A model generated the notes under the pieces. That model was given only the letters and a program-made list of their open reading frames with translations. It had not been told where the DNA came from and searched no databases. Below, in pieces: positions 42,358-52,071 of a DNA stretch of 64,000 nucleotides (positions within the stretch are counted from its first letter, which is position 1; each line of letters begins with the position of its first letter). Position numbers and translations under genes: made by a program. Origin of the DNA: Candidatus Latescibacterota bacterium. GTDB lineage: Bacteria > Krumholzibacteriota > Krumholzibacteriia > WVZY01. The DNA lies in assembly GCA_011772205.1 (NCBI GenBank), contig WVZY01000008.1:186001-250000 (forward strand), given 5' to 3'.

Positions 42358-43701
42358 TCAGCCTTTTTTCAAAAACGCGCAATATGCTTCCAGCTCTGAA
42401 TCCGTTCTCTTCTCCGTGAGCGCGACCAGCAGGCAGTTCTTCGCCCAATCACCGAAGTAGCTGCCAAGAGGGATCCCGGCGAGAATCCCTGATTCCTTCA
42501 TCCTGGCCGCAACGTGCTCAGCATCCACAGGGCACTCCACCACAAATTCTCGGAAAAATGGACCTTCGAATTTGATCGAATAACCCGGGCATGCGGAAAT
42601 CATTTCCGCAAGGCCATGCGCCTTTTGGTAGCATATCGCGGCTTTTTGCTGAAATCCTTCTTCACCGATAACGGAGAGATGGATCGTCGCTCGAAGAGCG
42701 AGCATACCCTGGTTCGTGCATATGTTGGAAGTCGCTTTCTCGCGCCGGATATGTTGCTCTCTGGTTTGGAGCGTGAGAACGTAGGCGTCCTTGCCGGAGA
42801 CATCTTTGGTGCGACTTACGATTCGACCGGGCATATTTCGTATGAAATCTTGCTTCGAAGCGATGAATCCCAGCAATGGACCTCCGCAGCTTGGGGGGCT
42901 GCCCAGACATTGTCCTTCACCTGCGGCAATGTCTGCGCCATAGTCTCCCGGTGGGCGAAAAAGGGATAATGATATCGGATCGACTACCGAAATGAGAAGC
43001 GATCCGGCTGATTCCATCATCTCGCGAACTTCCCAGGGTTTTTCAAGGACGCCAAAATAATTTGGGGTCTGCACCACAACAGCTGCAACGCTGATATCCA
43101 GAGACCGATTCAACGCTTCCGCTTCGATTTGTCCCGTCTCGGAAAAAGGAAACGATACGAGCTTCAGGCTCTTCCCCCAACAATAGGTCTTCAGCACTTC
43201 GCGATAACGGGGATTCACACTGTCGGGGACCAGGATCGTGTTCCTTCCGGTGATCTTGGCTGCCATCAGCGCCGCTTCAGCGAGCGCCGTGGCGCCGTCG
43301 TACATGGACGCGTTGGCAACGGGAAGACCGACCATTCTCGAAATCAGTGTCTGAAACTCGAAGATCATCTGGAGAGTTCCCTGGCTGACCTCCGGTTGAT
43401 ATGGAGTGTAAGCGGTGTAAAATTCCGGTCGGCCTGCGAGATGGTCAACCACAGAAGGGATCTCGTGGTCGTAGATACCCCCACCGAGAAAACTCGCATA
43501 GCTAGAAGCTGGTTCATTCTTTGCACTCAAGCCATCGAAATAGCGCAGCGTGTCGCTTTCCGTTTTACCCTCATCAATCGGGAGGGATTCCTTGACCAGG
43601 TATTGCGCGGGGATTCTTTCGAACAGCTCTTTCTCCGAACGCATCCCCAAGAAAGCGAGCATTTGTTTGATTTCGTCCTCAGAGTGATAAATGTACGGCA
43701 T
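42358..43701 (-). CDS. gcvPA: Glycine dehydrogenase (decarboxylating) subunit 1
   Basis: The N-terminal half of the split P-protein, 447 residues, beginning MPYIYHSEDEIKQMLAFLGM as in other GcvPA proteins. Family landmarks are FLGGGIYDHEIPSVVDHLAG, YTPYQPEVSQGTLQMIFEFQ, ASMYDGATALAEAALMA and SNICTNQGMLALRATIHLS. The PLP site is in GcvPB; this subunit keeps the fold and helps shape the active site. AGGAAG precedes the start, 17 bp after gcvH. Confidence 0.97.
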   Translation of the reverse strand: MPYIYHSEDEIKQMLAFLGMRSEKELFERIPAQYLVKESLPIDEGKTESDTLRYFDGLSAKNEPASSYASFLGGGIYDHEIPSVVDHLAGRPEFYTAYTPYQPEVSQGTLQMIFEFQTLISRMVGLPVANASMYDGATALAEAALMAAKITGRNTILVPDSVNPRYREVLKTYCWGKSLKLVSFPFSETGQIEAEALNRSLDISVAAVVVQTPNYFGVLEKPWEVREMMESAGSLLISVVDPISLSLFRPPGDYGADIAAGEGQCLGSPPSCGGPLLGFIASKQDFIRNMPGRIVSRTKDVSGKDAYVLTLQTREQHIRREKATSNICTNQGMLALRATIHLSVIGEEGFQQKAAICYQKAHGLAEMISACPGYSIKFEGPFFREFVVECPVDAEHVAARMKESGILAGIPLGSYFGDWAKNCLLVALTEKRTDSELEAYCAFLKKG

Positions 43702-43717
43702 CGCTGCTTCCTATTCG

Positions 43718-44104
43718 CTACTCTTTCCCTATCATCTCCTGGTATTCCTCGTGGCTCATTAGCTTCTCTAGCTCGGAAGGGTCCGACATTTCCACTTTTA
43801 TGAACCACCCCTCTCCATACGGGCTCTGGTTGGTCAGCTCCGGCTCATCCTCCAGCTTCTTGTTGACTTCTTTGACAGCTCCAGATATGGGGGCATAAAG
43901 ATCGGCAACCGTTTTGACGGCCTCTATCGTACCCATCGGTTCCATGAACTTAACCTCTGTTCCCTCTTCCGGAAGCTCGATATACACGATGTCACCCAGC
44001 TCTCCAGCGGCATACTCGGTGATACCCACCGTCGCCATTTTGTCCGAACCTTCCGCTGCTACCCACTCGTGCTCCTTGCTGAAGCGCATCTTATCGACAT
44101 CCAT
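43718..44104 (-). CDS. gcvH: Glycine cleavage system H protein
   Basis: A 128-residue lipoyl carrier. The lipoylated lysine is Lys64 in IEAVKTVADLYAPISG, and the EHEWV...TVGITEYAAGELGDIVYIELPE N-terminal half is standard. It shuttles the aminomethyl arm between GcvP and GcvT. AAGGAG lies upstream of the ATG. It sits 17 bp after gcvT and before gcvPA. The lipoamide dehydrogenase (L protein) is not in the window. Confidence 0.97.
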   Translation of the reverse strand: MDVDKMRFSKEHEWVAAEGSDKMATVGITEYAAGELGDIVYIELPEEGTEVKFMEPMGTIEAVKTVADLYAPISGAVKEVNKKLEDEPELTNQSPYGEGWFIKVEMSDPSELEKLMSHEEYQEMIGKE

Positions 44105-44121
44105 CGACAGACTCCTTTCCT

Positions 44122-45246
44122 TTACTTCGCCCGACTCTTATAGAACGGCAGAGGGGTTCTACGCGCTTCCACCCGCTTTCCCCTGATCTCCACCTCGAAC
44201 CGATCCCCTTTTTTGGCTTCCTTGGTTTCAACGAACGCCATGCAAAGACTCTTCTTGAGGGTTGGTGAAAAACTGCCACTCGTTACGTTGCCGACCACTT
44301 TATTTCCTGCTGAGACAGCATATCCCTGCCGGCCAATCGATCTCCCCGCGAGTTCGAGCCCTATTAGCGTCTTTGTGGGTCCCAGCTTTTTTTCTTCTTT
44401 GAGTGCTTCTTTGCCGACAAAATACGGTTTGCGGATTTTCACAGTCCACCCGAGACCAGCCTGATAGGGCGTCGTTTTGTCATCCAGCTCCCGCCCGTAC
44501 AAACAAAAGGACGCCTCGAAACGGAGGGTATCCCTTGCGGCTAAACCCGCCGGAGCGATCCCAAAAGGCTTTCCTGCACTGGTGATCGCATCCCAAAACG
44601 CGGGAGCCATCTCAGGAGGCACAAATACTTCAAAACCGAGTTCGCCCGTGTATCCCGTCCGCGAAACGATGATGTTGGCACCATTGTAAGAAAAGCAGAA
44701 GTGCCGGTAGTATGGTATGCTGTTCAGCTTTTGCCTAACAGGGACAAATATCGGGCACGCTTCGAGGACCTCGCGGGCAAAGGGTCCCTGCACCGCGAGA
44801 AGCGCATATGCATCGCTGATGTCCTCGACCTGGGCTTTGGAGATCCGGTGGGATTGGATATGCTCGAAATCTTTCTCCCTGTTTGCGGCGTTCACGACGA
44901 GCAGGAATTTATCTTCCTCGATCACAGAGACAAGCAGATCGTCCACGATGGTTCCGTTTGGGCGACACATCACCGTGTACTGGACGCCACCCGGATCCAG
45001 CTTCGAACAATCATTCGTGATAACAGTGTTGACGAACTCTCTCGCAGGCCGTCCTGAAATCAATATCTCGCCCATGTGACTGACGTCGAAGATCCCTACT
45101 TTTTCACGGACCACACGATGTTCGTCGAGAATACTCGAATATCTTACCGGCATCAAAAATCCTGCAAACGGAACCATCTTCGCGCCGAGCGATTCATGAA
45201 CAGCAGCTAAAGGCGTCTTCTTCAGCTCGCCGGTATATTCCGCCAT
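44122..45246 (-). CDS. gcvT: Glycine cleavage system aminomethyltransferase (T protein)
   Basis: Transfers the methylene group from the H-protein arm to tetrahydrofolate, releasing ammonia. The 374-residue chain shows LGAKMVPFAGFLMPVRYSS, VFDVSHMGEI-like IFDVSHMGEILISG, the YTVMCRPNGTIVDDLLV segment with the folate-site Asp, SRTGYTGELGFEVFVP and the C-terminal VGNVTSGSFSPTLKKSLCMAF. First gene of gcvT-gcvH-gcvPA-gcvPB. It starts 70 bp after uvrA; that gap is filled by a nested hairpin. Confidence 0.97.
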   Translation of the reverse strand: MAEYTGELKKTPLAAVHESLGAKMVPFAGFLMPVRYSSILDEHRVVREKVGIFDVSHMGEILISGRPAREFVNTVITNDCSKLDPGGVQYTVMCRPNGTIVDDLLVSVIEEDKFLLVVNAANREKDFEHIQSHRISKAQVEDISDAYALLAVQGPFAREVLEACPIFVPVRQKLNSIPYYRHFCFSYNGANIIVSRTGYTGELGFEVFVPPEMAPAFWDAITSAGKPFGIAPAGLAARDTLRFEASFCLYGRELDDKTTPYQAGLGWTVKIRKPYFVGKEALKEEKKLGPTKTLIGLELAGRSIGRQGYAVSAGNKVVGNVTSGSFSPTLKKSLCMAFVETKEAKKGDRFEVEIRGKRVEARRTPLPFYKSRAK

Positions 45247-45266
45247 CAGTGCCCCCCTGTTTGCCT

Positions 45267-45310
45267 ATGAGATGCAGTCCCCGTTGCTGCATTGCAGCTA
45301 CGCATCTCAT
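45267..45310 (-). promoter_or_regulatory. Nested hairpin in the uvrA-gcvT spacer
   Basis: A 9-bp outer stem ATGAGATGC (45267-45275) with GCATCTCAT (45302-45310) encloses an inner 5-bp hairpin GCTGC-ATT-GCAGC (45286-45298). No T-run follows in the minus-strand sense, so it is not an intrinsic terminator. It lies 21 bases before the gcvT start and could be a regulatory leader element. Confidence 0.55.
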
Positions 45311-45316
45311 GCACGA

Positions 45317-48217
45317 CTACTTCGCCCCCGCCCTCGATCTCTTCGCAGGATCCGAAACATCCGATTCTCCCGGGCGTGCCGTCGACGTGCTGTTAGACCG
45401 CCGTTTCGCGAGCTCGCGGAACATCTCCCCCGTGTGGGAATCGGGGCATTGCATGATTTCATAGGGGGTTCCCGTGGCCACGAGTTCACCGCCCGCCTCA
45501 CCACCCTCGGGCCCGAGATCGATTATATGTTCTGCCGCCAATATTACATCCGGGTTATGCTCGATCACAATAACCGTATTCCCTTTATCCACAAGTTTAT
45601 TCAATACATCCAGGAGAAGTTGGACATCTTCGTGGTGCAGACCCGTCGTTGGTTCATCGAGGATGTATAGGGTTTTGCCGGTTCCATGCTTGGACAGCTC
45701 GGCGGCTAGTTTTACTCGCTGAGCTTCCCCGCCCGACAGCGTGGTCGCCTGTTGCCCGAGCTTTATGTACCCCAGGCCGACGGAAAGAAGCGTTGCGCAT
45801 TTCCGTCGTACTGCAGGTACGTTGATGAACAGCTCATGGGCCTCGTCTACGCTCATGTCGAGGACATCTGCAATGCTGTGCCCTTTGAACGTCACTTCGA
45901 GCGTTTCCTGGTTGTATCGCTTCCCCTTGCATGCCTCGCACTTCACATAGACATCGGGCAGAAAATGCATTTCGACTTTTATCACTCCATCTCCGCTACA
46001 TTTCTCGCATCTTCCGCCGGGAACGTTGAAGCTGAACCTTCCCACCTTGTATCCCCTCATCCGGCTTTCGGGAAGTTGAGAAAAAAGATTCCTTATCGGT
46101 GTAAAAAGACCGGTGTATGTCGCAGGATTGGAACGAGGCGTCCTTCCGATGGGCGATTGATCGATATCTATGACTTTGTCGATGTATTCGGCACCTAGGA
46201 TGGCCTCGTGGGCCCCAGGAAAATCGTGGCTGTCGTAGAACCTCCGGTGGAGCGCTTTGTAAAGAATGTCATTGATTAGCGTACTCTTTCCGGAACCGCT
46301 CACACCCGTTACGCAGTTGAAGAGACCCAGAGGAAACGCGACGTCGATATGCTTGAGATTATTTTCTGATGCGCCTTTGACAACGAGCCATTTGCCGCCT
46401 CCCCTTTTGAGAGCTACCGGCTTTATCTCGGGCGGCTCGAGGCAAAGGTACCTGCCCGTCGCACTTCGAGGCTCGCTCATGACCTCCAATGGCGTTCCGG
46501 CCGCTACAACATCACCGCCCTCCAGACCCGCACCAGGACCGAGATCTACGATATAATCCGCGGAGAGAATCGTCTCGCGATCGTGCTCGATCACGATCAC
46601 TGTGTTTCCGATGTCGCGGAGCTCTTTGAGAGTTCTGATCAATTTGGTGTTGTCCTTGTGATGGAGGCCGATGCTTGGCTCGTCGAGGATGTACAGCACT
46701 CCCATCAGTCTCGAGCCGATCTGAGTGGCGAGCCTCAGCCGCTGGGCTTCACCTCCGGCAAGCGTTACAGCGCTCCTATCCAGAGACAGGTAGCTCAACC
46801 CGACATCAACGAGGAATTTGAGCCGCTGGGTGATTTCTTTGAGCACGGGTTCGCCAACTAACTTCTCATTGCCATCCAATTCGAGCTCCGATACCGTTTC
46901 CATGGCGCGCTGGACGCTCATCCGGCATAAATCAGCGATGTTCATTCCTCCGATGCGCACGGCAAGGCTCTCCGGCTTCAATCTCGAACCTCCGCAAGAC
47001 GCACAATTTTCAACGCTCATAAACGATTCGATCCATTTCCGAACGCCCTCAGATGATGTCTGCCGGTATCGACGTTTCAACCAGGGGATGATTCCCTCGT
47101 ACTTCGTGCGATACTCTCCTTTGACCCTTTCGAAATCGAGCAGCACGGTGATTTCGCGGTCCGTTCCGTGAAGGATCGCTTCTTTCGAACGCTGGTTGAG
47201 TTTTTCAAAAGAGTAGTCGAGGTCGAATCCGTACAAGTTTCCCAACGCTTCCAACTGGTTTCGCCCCCACTCACCCTTGAGCTTACCCAGCGGCACGATC
47301 CCCCCTTCACGGAGCGGCACTGTCTTGTCGGGGACGATAAGCTCCAGATTGAATTCCATTCTGGTACCTAGGCCGCCACAGTCCTCGCATGCACCGTATG
47401 GAGAGTTAAACGAAAACATCCTCGGGGAAAGCTCTCCGAAGCTCACATCGCAATATGGACAGGCGAATTTCCTGCTGAAGAGGATCTCTTCTTTACCGGA
47501 TAAGCTGACCATGATCAGCCCATCCGAAAAACGACTCGCCGTTTCGAGCGAATCGGCGATCCTTCTGGCGTGCTTGGGAGAAACGCTCAGGCGGTCCACG
47601 ACGATTTCGATGTTATGTTTCTTCTGCTTGTTCAGCTTTGGCGGATTCGATGCGTCAAAGATCTCACCATTCACGCGCACCCGGACAAAACCTTCTTTCT
47701 GTACCGTCTCGAAGAGCTTCCGGTGCTCCCCCTTTCGCCCCCGCACCACCGGAGAGAGGATTTCCACACGGCTCCTTTCCGGCAGAGAGAGGAGCCGCTC
47801 TGCGATCTGGGCAGTGCTCTGTTGGGAGATCACACGACCGCACTCGTAACAGTGAGGAACACCAACACGAGCGAATAAGAGACGGATATAATCGTAAATC
47901 TCGGTCATCGTCCCCACGGTGGACCGCGGATTTCTTGAACTTGTTTTTTGCTCGATGGATATCGCGGGGGAAAGGCCTTCGATCCTATCGACGTCGGGCT
48001 TTTCCATTTGCCCCAGGAACTGCCTTGCATAGCTGCTCAGGCTCTCAACATATCGCCGCTGTCCCTCTGCGTAAATGGTATCGAAAGCAAGCGAGGATTT
48101 TCCCGAACCGCTGAGTCCCGTAATCACGATCAGCCGGTTCCGGGGAAGGGTCAGGTTAATGTCTTTGAGATTGTGCTCGCGCGCACCTCGGATCACAAGA
48201 TCCCCGAGTTTTCTCAT
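45317..48217 (-). CDS. uvrA: Excinuclease ABC subunit A
   Basis: The damage-recognition ATPase of nucleotide excision repair; 966 residues. Two ABC modules are present: Walker A GLSGSGKSSLAFDTIY at the N-terminus and GVSGSGKSTLINDILY in the second half, with signatures VTLAGGEAQRLRLATQIGS and TTLSGGEAQRVKLAAELS. Zinc-binding Cys pairs occur in CPYCDVSFGELSPRMFSF and CEKCSGDGVIKVEMHFL. The Ser/Arg-rich tail of about 25 residues is longer than usual. The start overlaps the upstream TPR gene by four bases (ATGA), so translation is coupled to it. Confidence 0.98.
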   Translation of the reverse strand: MRKLGDLVIRGAREHNLKDINLTLPRNRLIVITGLSGSGKSSLAFDTIYAEGQRRYVESLSSYARQFLGQMEKPDVDRIEGLSPAISIEQKTSSRNPRSTVGTMTEIYDYIRLLFARVGVPHCYECGRVISQQSTAQIAERLLSLPERSRVEILSPVVRGRKGEHRKLFETVQKEGFVRVRVNGEIFDASNPPKLNKQKKHNIEIVVDRLSVSPKHARRIADSLETASRFSDGLIMVSLSGKEEILFSRKFACPYCDVSFGELSPRMFSFNSPYGACEDCGGLGTRMEFNLELIVPDKTVPLREGGIVPLGKLKGEWGRNQLEALGNLYGFDLDYSFEKLNQRSKEAILHGTDREITVLLDFERVKGEYRTKYEGIIPWLKRRYRQTSSEGVRKWIESFMSVENCASCGGSRLKPESLAVRIGGMNIADLCRMSVQRAMETVSELELDGNEKLVGEPVLKEITQRLKFLVDVGLSYLSLDRSAVTLAGGEAQRLRLATQIGSRLMGVLYILDEPSIGLHHKDNTKLIRTLKELRDIGNTVIVIEHDRETILSADYIVDLGPGAGLEGGDVVAAGTPLEVMSEPRSATGRYLCLEPPEIKPVALKRGGGKWLVVKGASENNLKHIDVAFPLGLFNCVTGVSGSGKSTLINDILYKALHRRFYDSHDFPGAHEAILGAEYIDKVIDIDQSPIGRTPRSNPATYTGLFTPIRNLFSQLPESRMRGYKVGRFSFNVPGGRCEKCSGDGVIKVEMHFLPDVYVKCEACKGKRYNQETLEVTFKGHSIADVLDMSVDEAHELFINVPAVRRKCATLLSVGLGYIKLGQQATTLSGGEAQRVKLAAELSKHGTGKTLYILDEPTTGLHHEDVQLLLDVLNKLVDKGNTVIVIEHNPDVILAAEHIIDLGPEGGEAGGELVATGTPYEIMQCPDSHTGEMFRELAKRRSNSTSTARPGESDVSDPAKRSRAGAK

Positions 48218-51200
48218 CCTTCTCCACCACCCTTTTCCCCTTCAGGTTTCGCGCTCTCCAGATCGGCCAGGGCTTTTTGGGCGACCTTGCCCCAGTTGCT
48301 GCTCGCCCCGAACCGTTCGATAACGCTGGTGTAGATCTCCCGCGCCGCTTGGTACCTGCCAACGGACGTGTAGCACTCAGCGGCTTTGAGCTGGGCCGTA
48401 ACGGCCCACATTGCCTGGCTGGGTAGGAGATAGGGGACCTTGAGATATTCGACTATCGCTGCTTGAAAGTCACCCAGGGTTTGATGGCAGATGCCCGTCC
48501 AGTAATATGCCCTCGCTCGATCTTCTCCATCAAGCAGCGGGAGCGCTCTTTCGTAAGCACCAATGGCTCCGACATAATCGCCGGATTCCATCTTGCACCT
48601 GGCAGCGTTGAGAGACGCTTCCGGGGCATAGGAGGAGTTTGGAAAACGCTCGATCACCTCGGCCCAAGCCTTCCCGGCCTCTCCCCACCTCGAGAGAGTT
48701 TGAAAAGCTATAGCGAGATGCTTCAGCGCATTGAATACCACGGCGCTGTCCTTTGCTGCATTCGCCGCTTCTCGATAGTGCGTGAGCGCTTCGTTGTGAC
48801 GCTTGAACTTGGTCGATAGCATGTTCCCCAGCTTCAGGTGAAGCGGCGGGACCAAATTCGATAGAGGATATCTCTCGAAAAACCGCTGGGCTTGGCGTGT
48901 TCCCTCCTCCACTTTGTCTTGAGCGATGAGGCTCACGCTGTAGAGGTATAGTCCTTCCTCGCAAACGCTGTCTCCCGGGCAGCTTTGCGTGAGGCCAGCC
49001 ACAGCTGTGGCTGCGTTCACAAAATCCTTTTCGCCGTAATAATATTTGGCCTCTTCAACGGCGATTTCTCTCAATAATGGCGCGCTTGCTCCCAGCTTTT
49101 TTGCGAGCGCGGTGCGTCGTGATTTAGCATCCTGGACCTCTCCGCCGCGATAAAGGGCCATGATGTACAAAGCAACATCCTCGTCCTCGGGCTTGTCTCG
49201 GCCTTGCACAAGATCGCGAGCCAGGGCGAGTCCTGCCGATGGCTCATTGACGCGCAAGTGCAGTCTCACGAGCTGCCTGCTTGCGGCGAGAGCTGCATCC
49301 CCTTCGCGAAACTCTTTTATGAACAACGACAGAAGGCGACGTTCGGTCTTCGAATCACCAAGTTCCCTCGCGATCTGCACCCCCTGCATAAAAGCCCGGC
49401 TGCGGAGCTGTCCTCCGCGCTGTGCATCAATGCAATTTTCCATTGCCTGCAGCGCTTCGCGCAGTCGACCGAGACGCCTCTGGCACAGACCGATCCTAAA
49501 CGTTAGTTCCCACCTCAACCCTGGATCGGTTGCTATTGTCTCCACCTGGCGATACGCAAGGAGCGCTTCGTTGTACTGCTTCATCAAGTATTGACAATCC
49601 GCCGCCTGCAAGAGCGCCTTGGCCTTGAAGTGGCCACCGGCTTCCCCTCCGACATTCCGGAAATGGCTCAGCGCTTCTTCGTACCGCCTTAGACTGCGAA
49701 GCGTCTTTCCAGCTCCATAAGCGGCTTGAATACGAATGCGCTTGCGATCATGCGTCACAAGTTTCCCGAATATCTCCCACGCATCGGTGTCCCTTCCTTC
49801 AGCAGAGAGTGCTTCAGCAACTTTGAGCTCGAGTTCGGCCGAATCGTCTTCGCCACTCAGGGTGAGGGCTTGCTGGTAATACGCAAGCGCCCTTTTAGCA
49901 TCGGATTTTGTGCCCTTTTGGGAATAATAATCACCCAGGAGTTCGAGGAGCGAGGACCGATCTGCAAGTTTAGGGTATCGTGAAAGAGTTTGGAATACGG
50001 CCGCAGTATCCACCTCACCGCTCACCTCCGCGCTGAGGAGGACTCGATCGGCTGCAGCTTTGGCAGACCACTCGGACGCGGCGTGCTGGCCCGTCAGCTC
50101 GCCCCAGCAATCGAGTGCCATTTCAAGAGCGGTTCCGGCCTGCTCGTTTTGACCAAGGAGGCTCGCTTTCCTGGCGAGGCTTGCGTGACAGGCACCCTCG
50201 ACGTAGAGCGCTTTGGGACGGAGGGATGAGCTTCTCAAAGACGATTTGATCTTCGATAGAATTTCCAACGCGCCGTTGGGATCCTTGGCAATGTTCAACC
50301 GGGTTTCAGCCAGCTTCAGCCTCGCAGCGTTGTCCTCCATCGACGTGATTTCATAGGCCACATCGGCAAATAACGCCAGCGCCGTTTGGGGATCGAGCAG
50401 GGTAAATTCCCTGAGAAACGTAAGGCGTCGTTCCGCTGCCTCCGCTTCTTTGGAGAGCGGGAAGCCATCTACGATTTCTTCGTATAACCTTCCTGCCTCT
50501 CTATACCTGCGGGCACTCTCGAATGCCCGCCCAGTTCGAAGCATGTAGAGTGGATGCCGATTTTTCTCCACTTCGAGCTTTTCCTGCATTGCATCCAGCG
50601 CCGACGCCGTATCCCCAAGGCTGGTCATGAGAGCATCTGCTATCATTTCCAAGGCGTCGCATTTGGCTGAGCTGTCCGGCGTCGAAGAAACGAAACGTCT
50701 CAGCTCGCTTATCGCTTCGCGGGGCCGCTGCGCGCCGATCAGCGCTTCGCCGCGAACTCGTGCAGCTTCTAACGCCCATTTGCTTCCAGCTGCGCGAGCA
50801 TCGAGGGTTCCGGCATCTTCCAGCGCTCGGGTGAAATCGGCCCGCCTCAACTCAGCCAGCGCCTTGTAATACGTTATTTCGGGTGAGAATGAGCCTTCGA
50901 ACCGCTGAGTATATTGCTTCGAAAAATCGAATACCGACTCGTAATCCCCCGCATAATAAGCCGCACGTGCGGCGGCGCCGTAAACTGTCGCAGGATCCGT
51001 ATCGGTATCCCCAAAGTTATCCAGATCGAGCAGCTCCCGGTACCATGCGAGCGCCCTTTCATGGTCACCTATTTGTTCGAGGATTACAGCCCCTTTCAAT
51101 GTGGCCGGCACAAAAATCGCCTTTTCCCTGAACTTTCTCGCTGCGGAGTAATGATCGACGGCGGCGAGACTATCACGTGCGGACACTCGCATTTCGGCCG

Positions 51201-51870
51201 CTTCGATCGATGCAAAGGCGCTGAGCGGATCCTTTGGAAACGTCCGGACCATAGCCGAATACGTTTCCAGGGCTTCCGAATCTCTGCCGAGCCTCTGCTG
51301 GCAAAAGGCCAAGTCGAAGAATGCACGCGGGGCGATCTTGCTATCCAGATGGCGAGTAACAATGACAGAAAACAGATCGACTGCGGCGTTGTACTTTTCG
51401 AGCGGGATCAGCGCTTCCCCTTTTCCGAGAAGCGCATCTGGATACAGCGGGCAATCGGGCATCAATGCAATGACATCGCTGTACACCCGGTCCGCGTCGG
51501 TGTACCGCTTTTTATTGTAGTATAATCGTCCCAACCGAACTTTTGGCGCGCAGAGATCCGCGCTGGCCGCGTAGGTATCGATCAAGGTCTCGAGCACTTT
51601 GATCGCTTCGTCATCCGAATCTGACCGCGACAAACACATCGCGGCTTTTTCCAGCGCTTCCGGAGCCCTGGGATCTCTGGGATTTCCGGTGGCGAATTTG
51701 AGGAATTGCTGGGCAGCCGCTTCGAAGAGCCGGTCCCTCATGAGCTGGTTGGCGAAAGAAAAAACTTCATCCGCCCGCTCGTCCTGAACGGCACCTGAAG
51801 GAGCCAATCCGCCAGCAACGAGTAAAATCACAAAGAGAGTAACGATCTTGGATTTTGTAGTTGTTGTCAT
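48214..51870 (-). CDS. Large exported TPR-repeat protein
   Basis: A 1218-residue protein with a signal peptide (residues 1-28, IVTLFVILLVAGGLAPSGA) and then almost wholly tandem TPR/Sel1-like helical repeats (pattern A..Y..A....P......A); examples are ERADEVFSFANQLMRDRLFE, EAIKVLETLIDTY and the C-terminal AIVEYLKVPYLLP and AREIYTSVIERFG. Such proteins scaffold complexes in the periplasm or at the outer membrane. No enzyme domain is visible. It is the first gene of a unit with uvrA, behind a TTGACG promoter. Functional link to uvrA is unknown and may only be transcriptional. Confidence 0.88.
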   Translation of the reverse strand: MTTTTKSKIVTLFVILLVAGGLAPSGAVQDERADEVFSFANQLMRDRLFEAAAQQFLKFATGNPRDPRAPEALEKAAMCLSRSDSDDEAIKVLETLIDTYAASADLCAPKVRLGRLYYNKKRYTDADRVYSDVIALMPDCPLYPDALLGKGEALIPLEKYNAAVDLFSVIVTRHLDSKIAPRAFFDLAFCQQRLGRDSEALETYSAMVRTFPKDPLSAFASIEAAEMRVSARDSLAAVDHYSAARKFREKAIFVPATLKGAVILEQIGDHERALAWYRELLDLDNFGDTDTDPATVYGAAARAAYYAGDYESVFDFSKQYTQRFEGSFSPEITYYKALAELRRADFTRALEDAGTLDARAAGSKWALEAARVRGEALIGAQRPREAISELRRFVSSTPDSSAKCDALEMIADALMTSLGDTASALDAMQEKLEVEKNRHPLYMLRTGRAFESARRYREAGRLYEEIVDGFPLSKEAEAAERRLTFLREFTLLDPQTALALFADVAYEITSMEDNAARLKLAETRLNIAKDPNGALEILSKIKSSLRSSSLRPKALYVEGACHASLARKASLLGQNEQAGTALEMALDCWGELTGQHAASEWSAKAAADRVLLSAEVSGEVDTAAVFQTLSRYPKLADRSSLLELLGDYYSQKGTKSDAKRALAYYQQALTLSGEDDSAELELKVAEALSAEGRDTDAWEIFGKLVTHDRKRIRIQAAYGAGKTLRSLRRYEEALSHFRNVGGEAGGHFKAKALLQAADCQYLMKQYNEALLAYRQVETIATDPGLRWELTFRIGLCQRRLGRLREALQAMENCIDAQRGGQLRSRAFMQGVQIARELGDSKTERRLLSLFIKEFREGDAALAASRQLVRLHLRVNEPSAGLALARDLVQGRDKPEDEDVALYIMALYRGGEVQDAKSRRTALAKKLGASAPLLREIAVEEAKYYYGEKDFVNAATAVAGLTQSCPGDSVCEEGLYLYSVSLIAQDKVEEGTRQAQRFFERYPLSNLVPPLHLKLGNMLSTKFKRHNEALTHYREAANAAKDSAVVFNALKHLAIAFQTLSRWGEAGKAWAEVIERFPNSSYAPEASLNAARCKMESGDYVGAIGAYERALPLLDGEDRARAYYWTGICHQTLGDFQAAIVEYLKVPYLLPSQAMWAVTAQLKAAECYTSVGRYQAAREIYTSVIERFGASSNWGKVAQKALADLESAKPEGEKGGGEG

Positions 51871-52009
51871 CGGTTAATCTTTCGAGTGAAATGTTTTCGA
51901 ATCCTCTGAAACGGACTGAGAAAACTCGGTGAAGGTCGATTCCTTGACCGCTGGGATCGATCTCGGATGAGGTCTTGCAGCGATTTGCTCTTGCGCCAAA
52001 TGTAAGTTC

Positions 52010-52038
52010 AAATTAGCAAAAAAGCAACATACCGTCAA
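52010..52038 (-). promoter_or_regulatory. Sigma70-type promoter for the TPR-uvrA unit
   Basis: Minus strand TTGACG (52038-52033), 17-bp spacer, TAATTT (52015-52010). The -35 matches five of six, the -10 three of six. No LexA-type box (GAAC-N4-GTTC or CTG-N10-CAG of good quality) was seen around it. Confidence 0.5.
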
Positions 52039-52071
52039 CTCGCATCACGGGTTCGAAATCCAGCCGCTGAT

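Noticed and set aside
45247-45380. Glycine riboswitch upstream of gcvT
   Set aside because: The CTCAtAGGCAAA-like end is suggestive, but the aptamer core is absent and the spacer is too short for even one aptamer; kept only as an unexplained hairpin.
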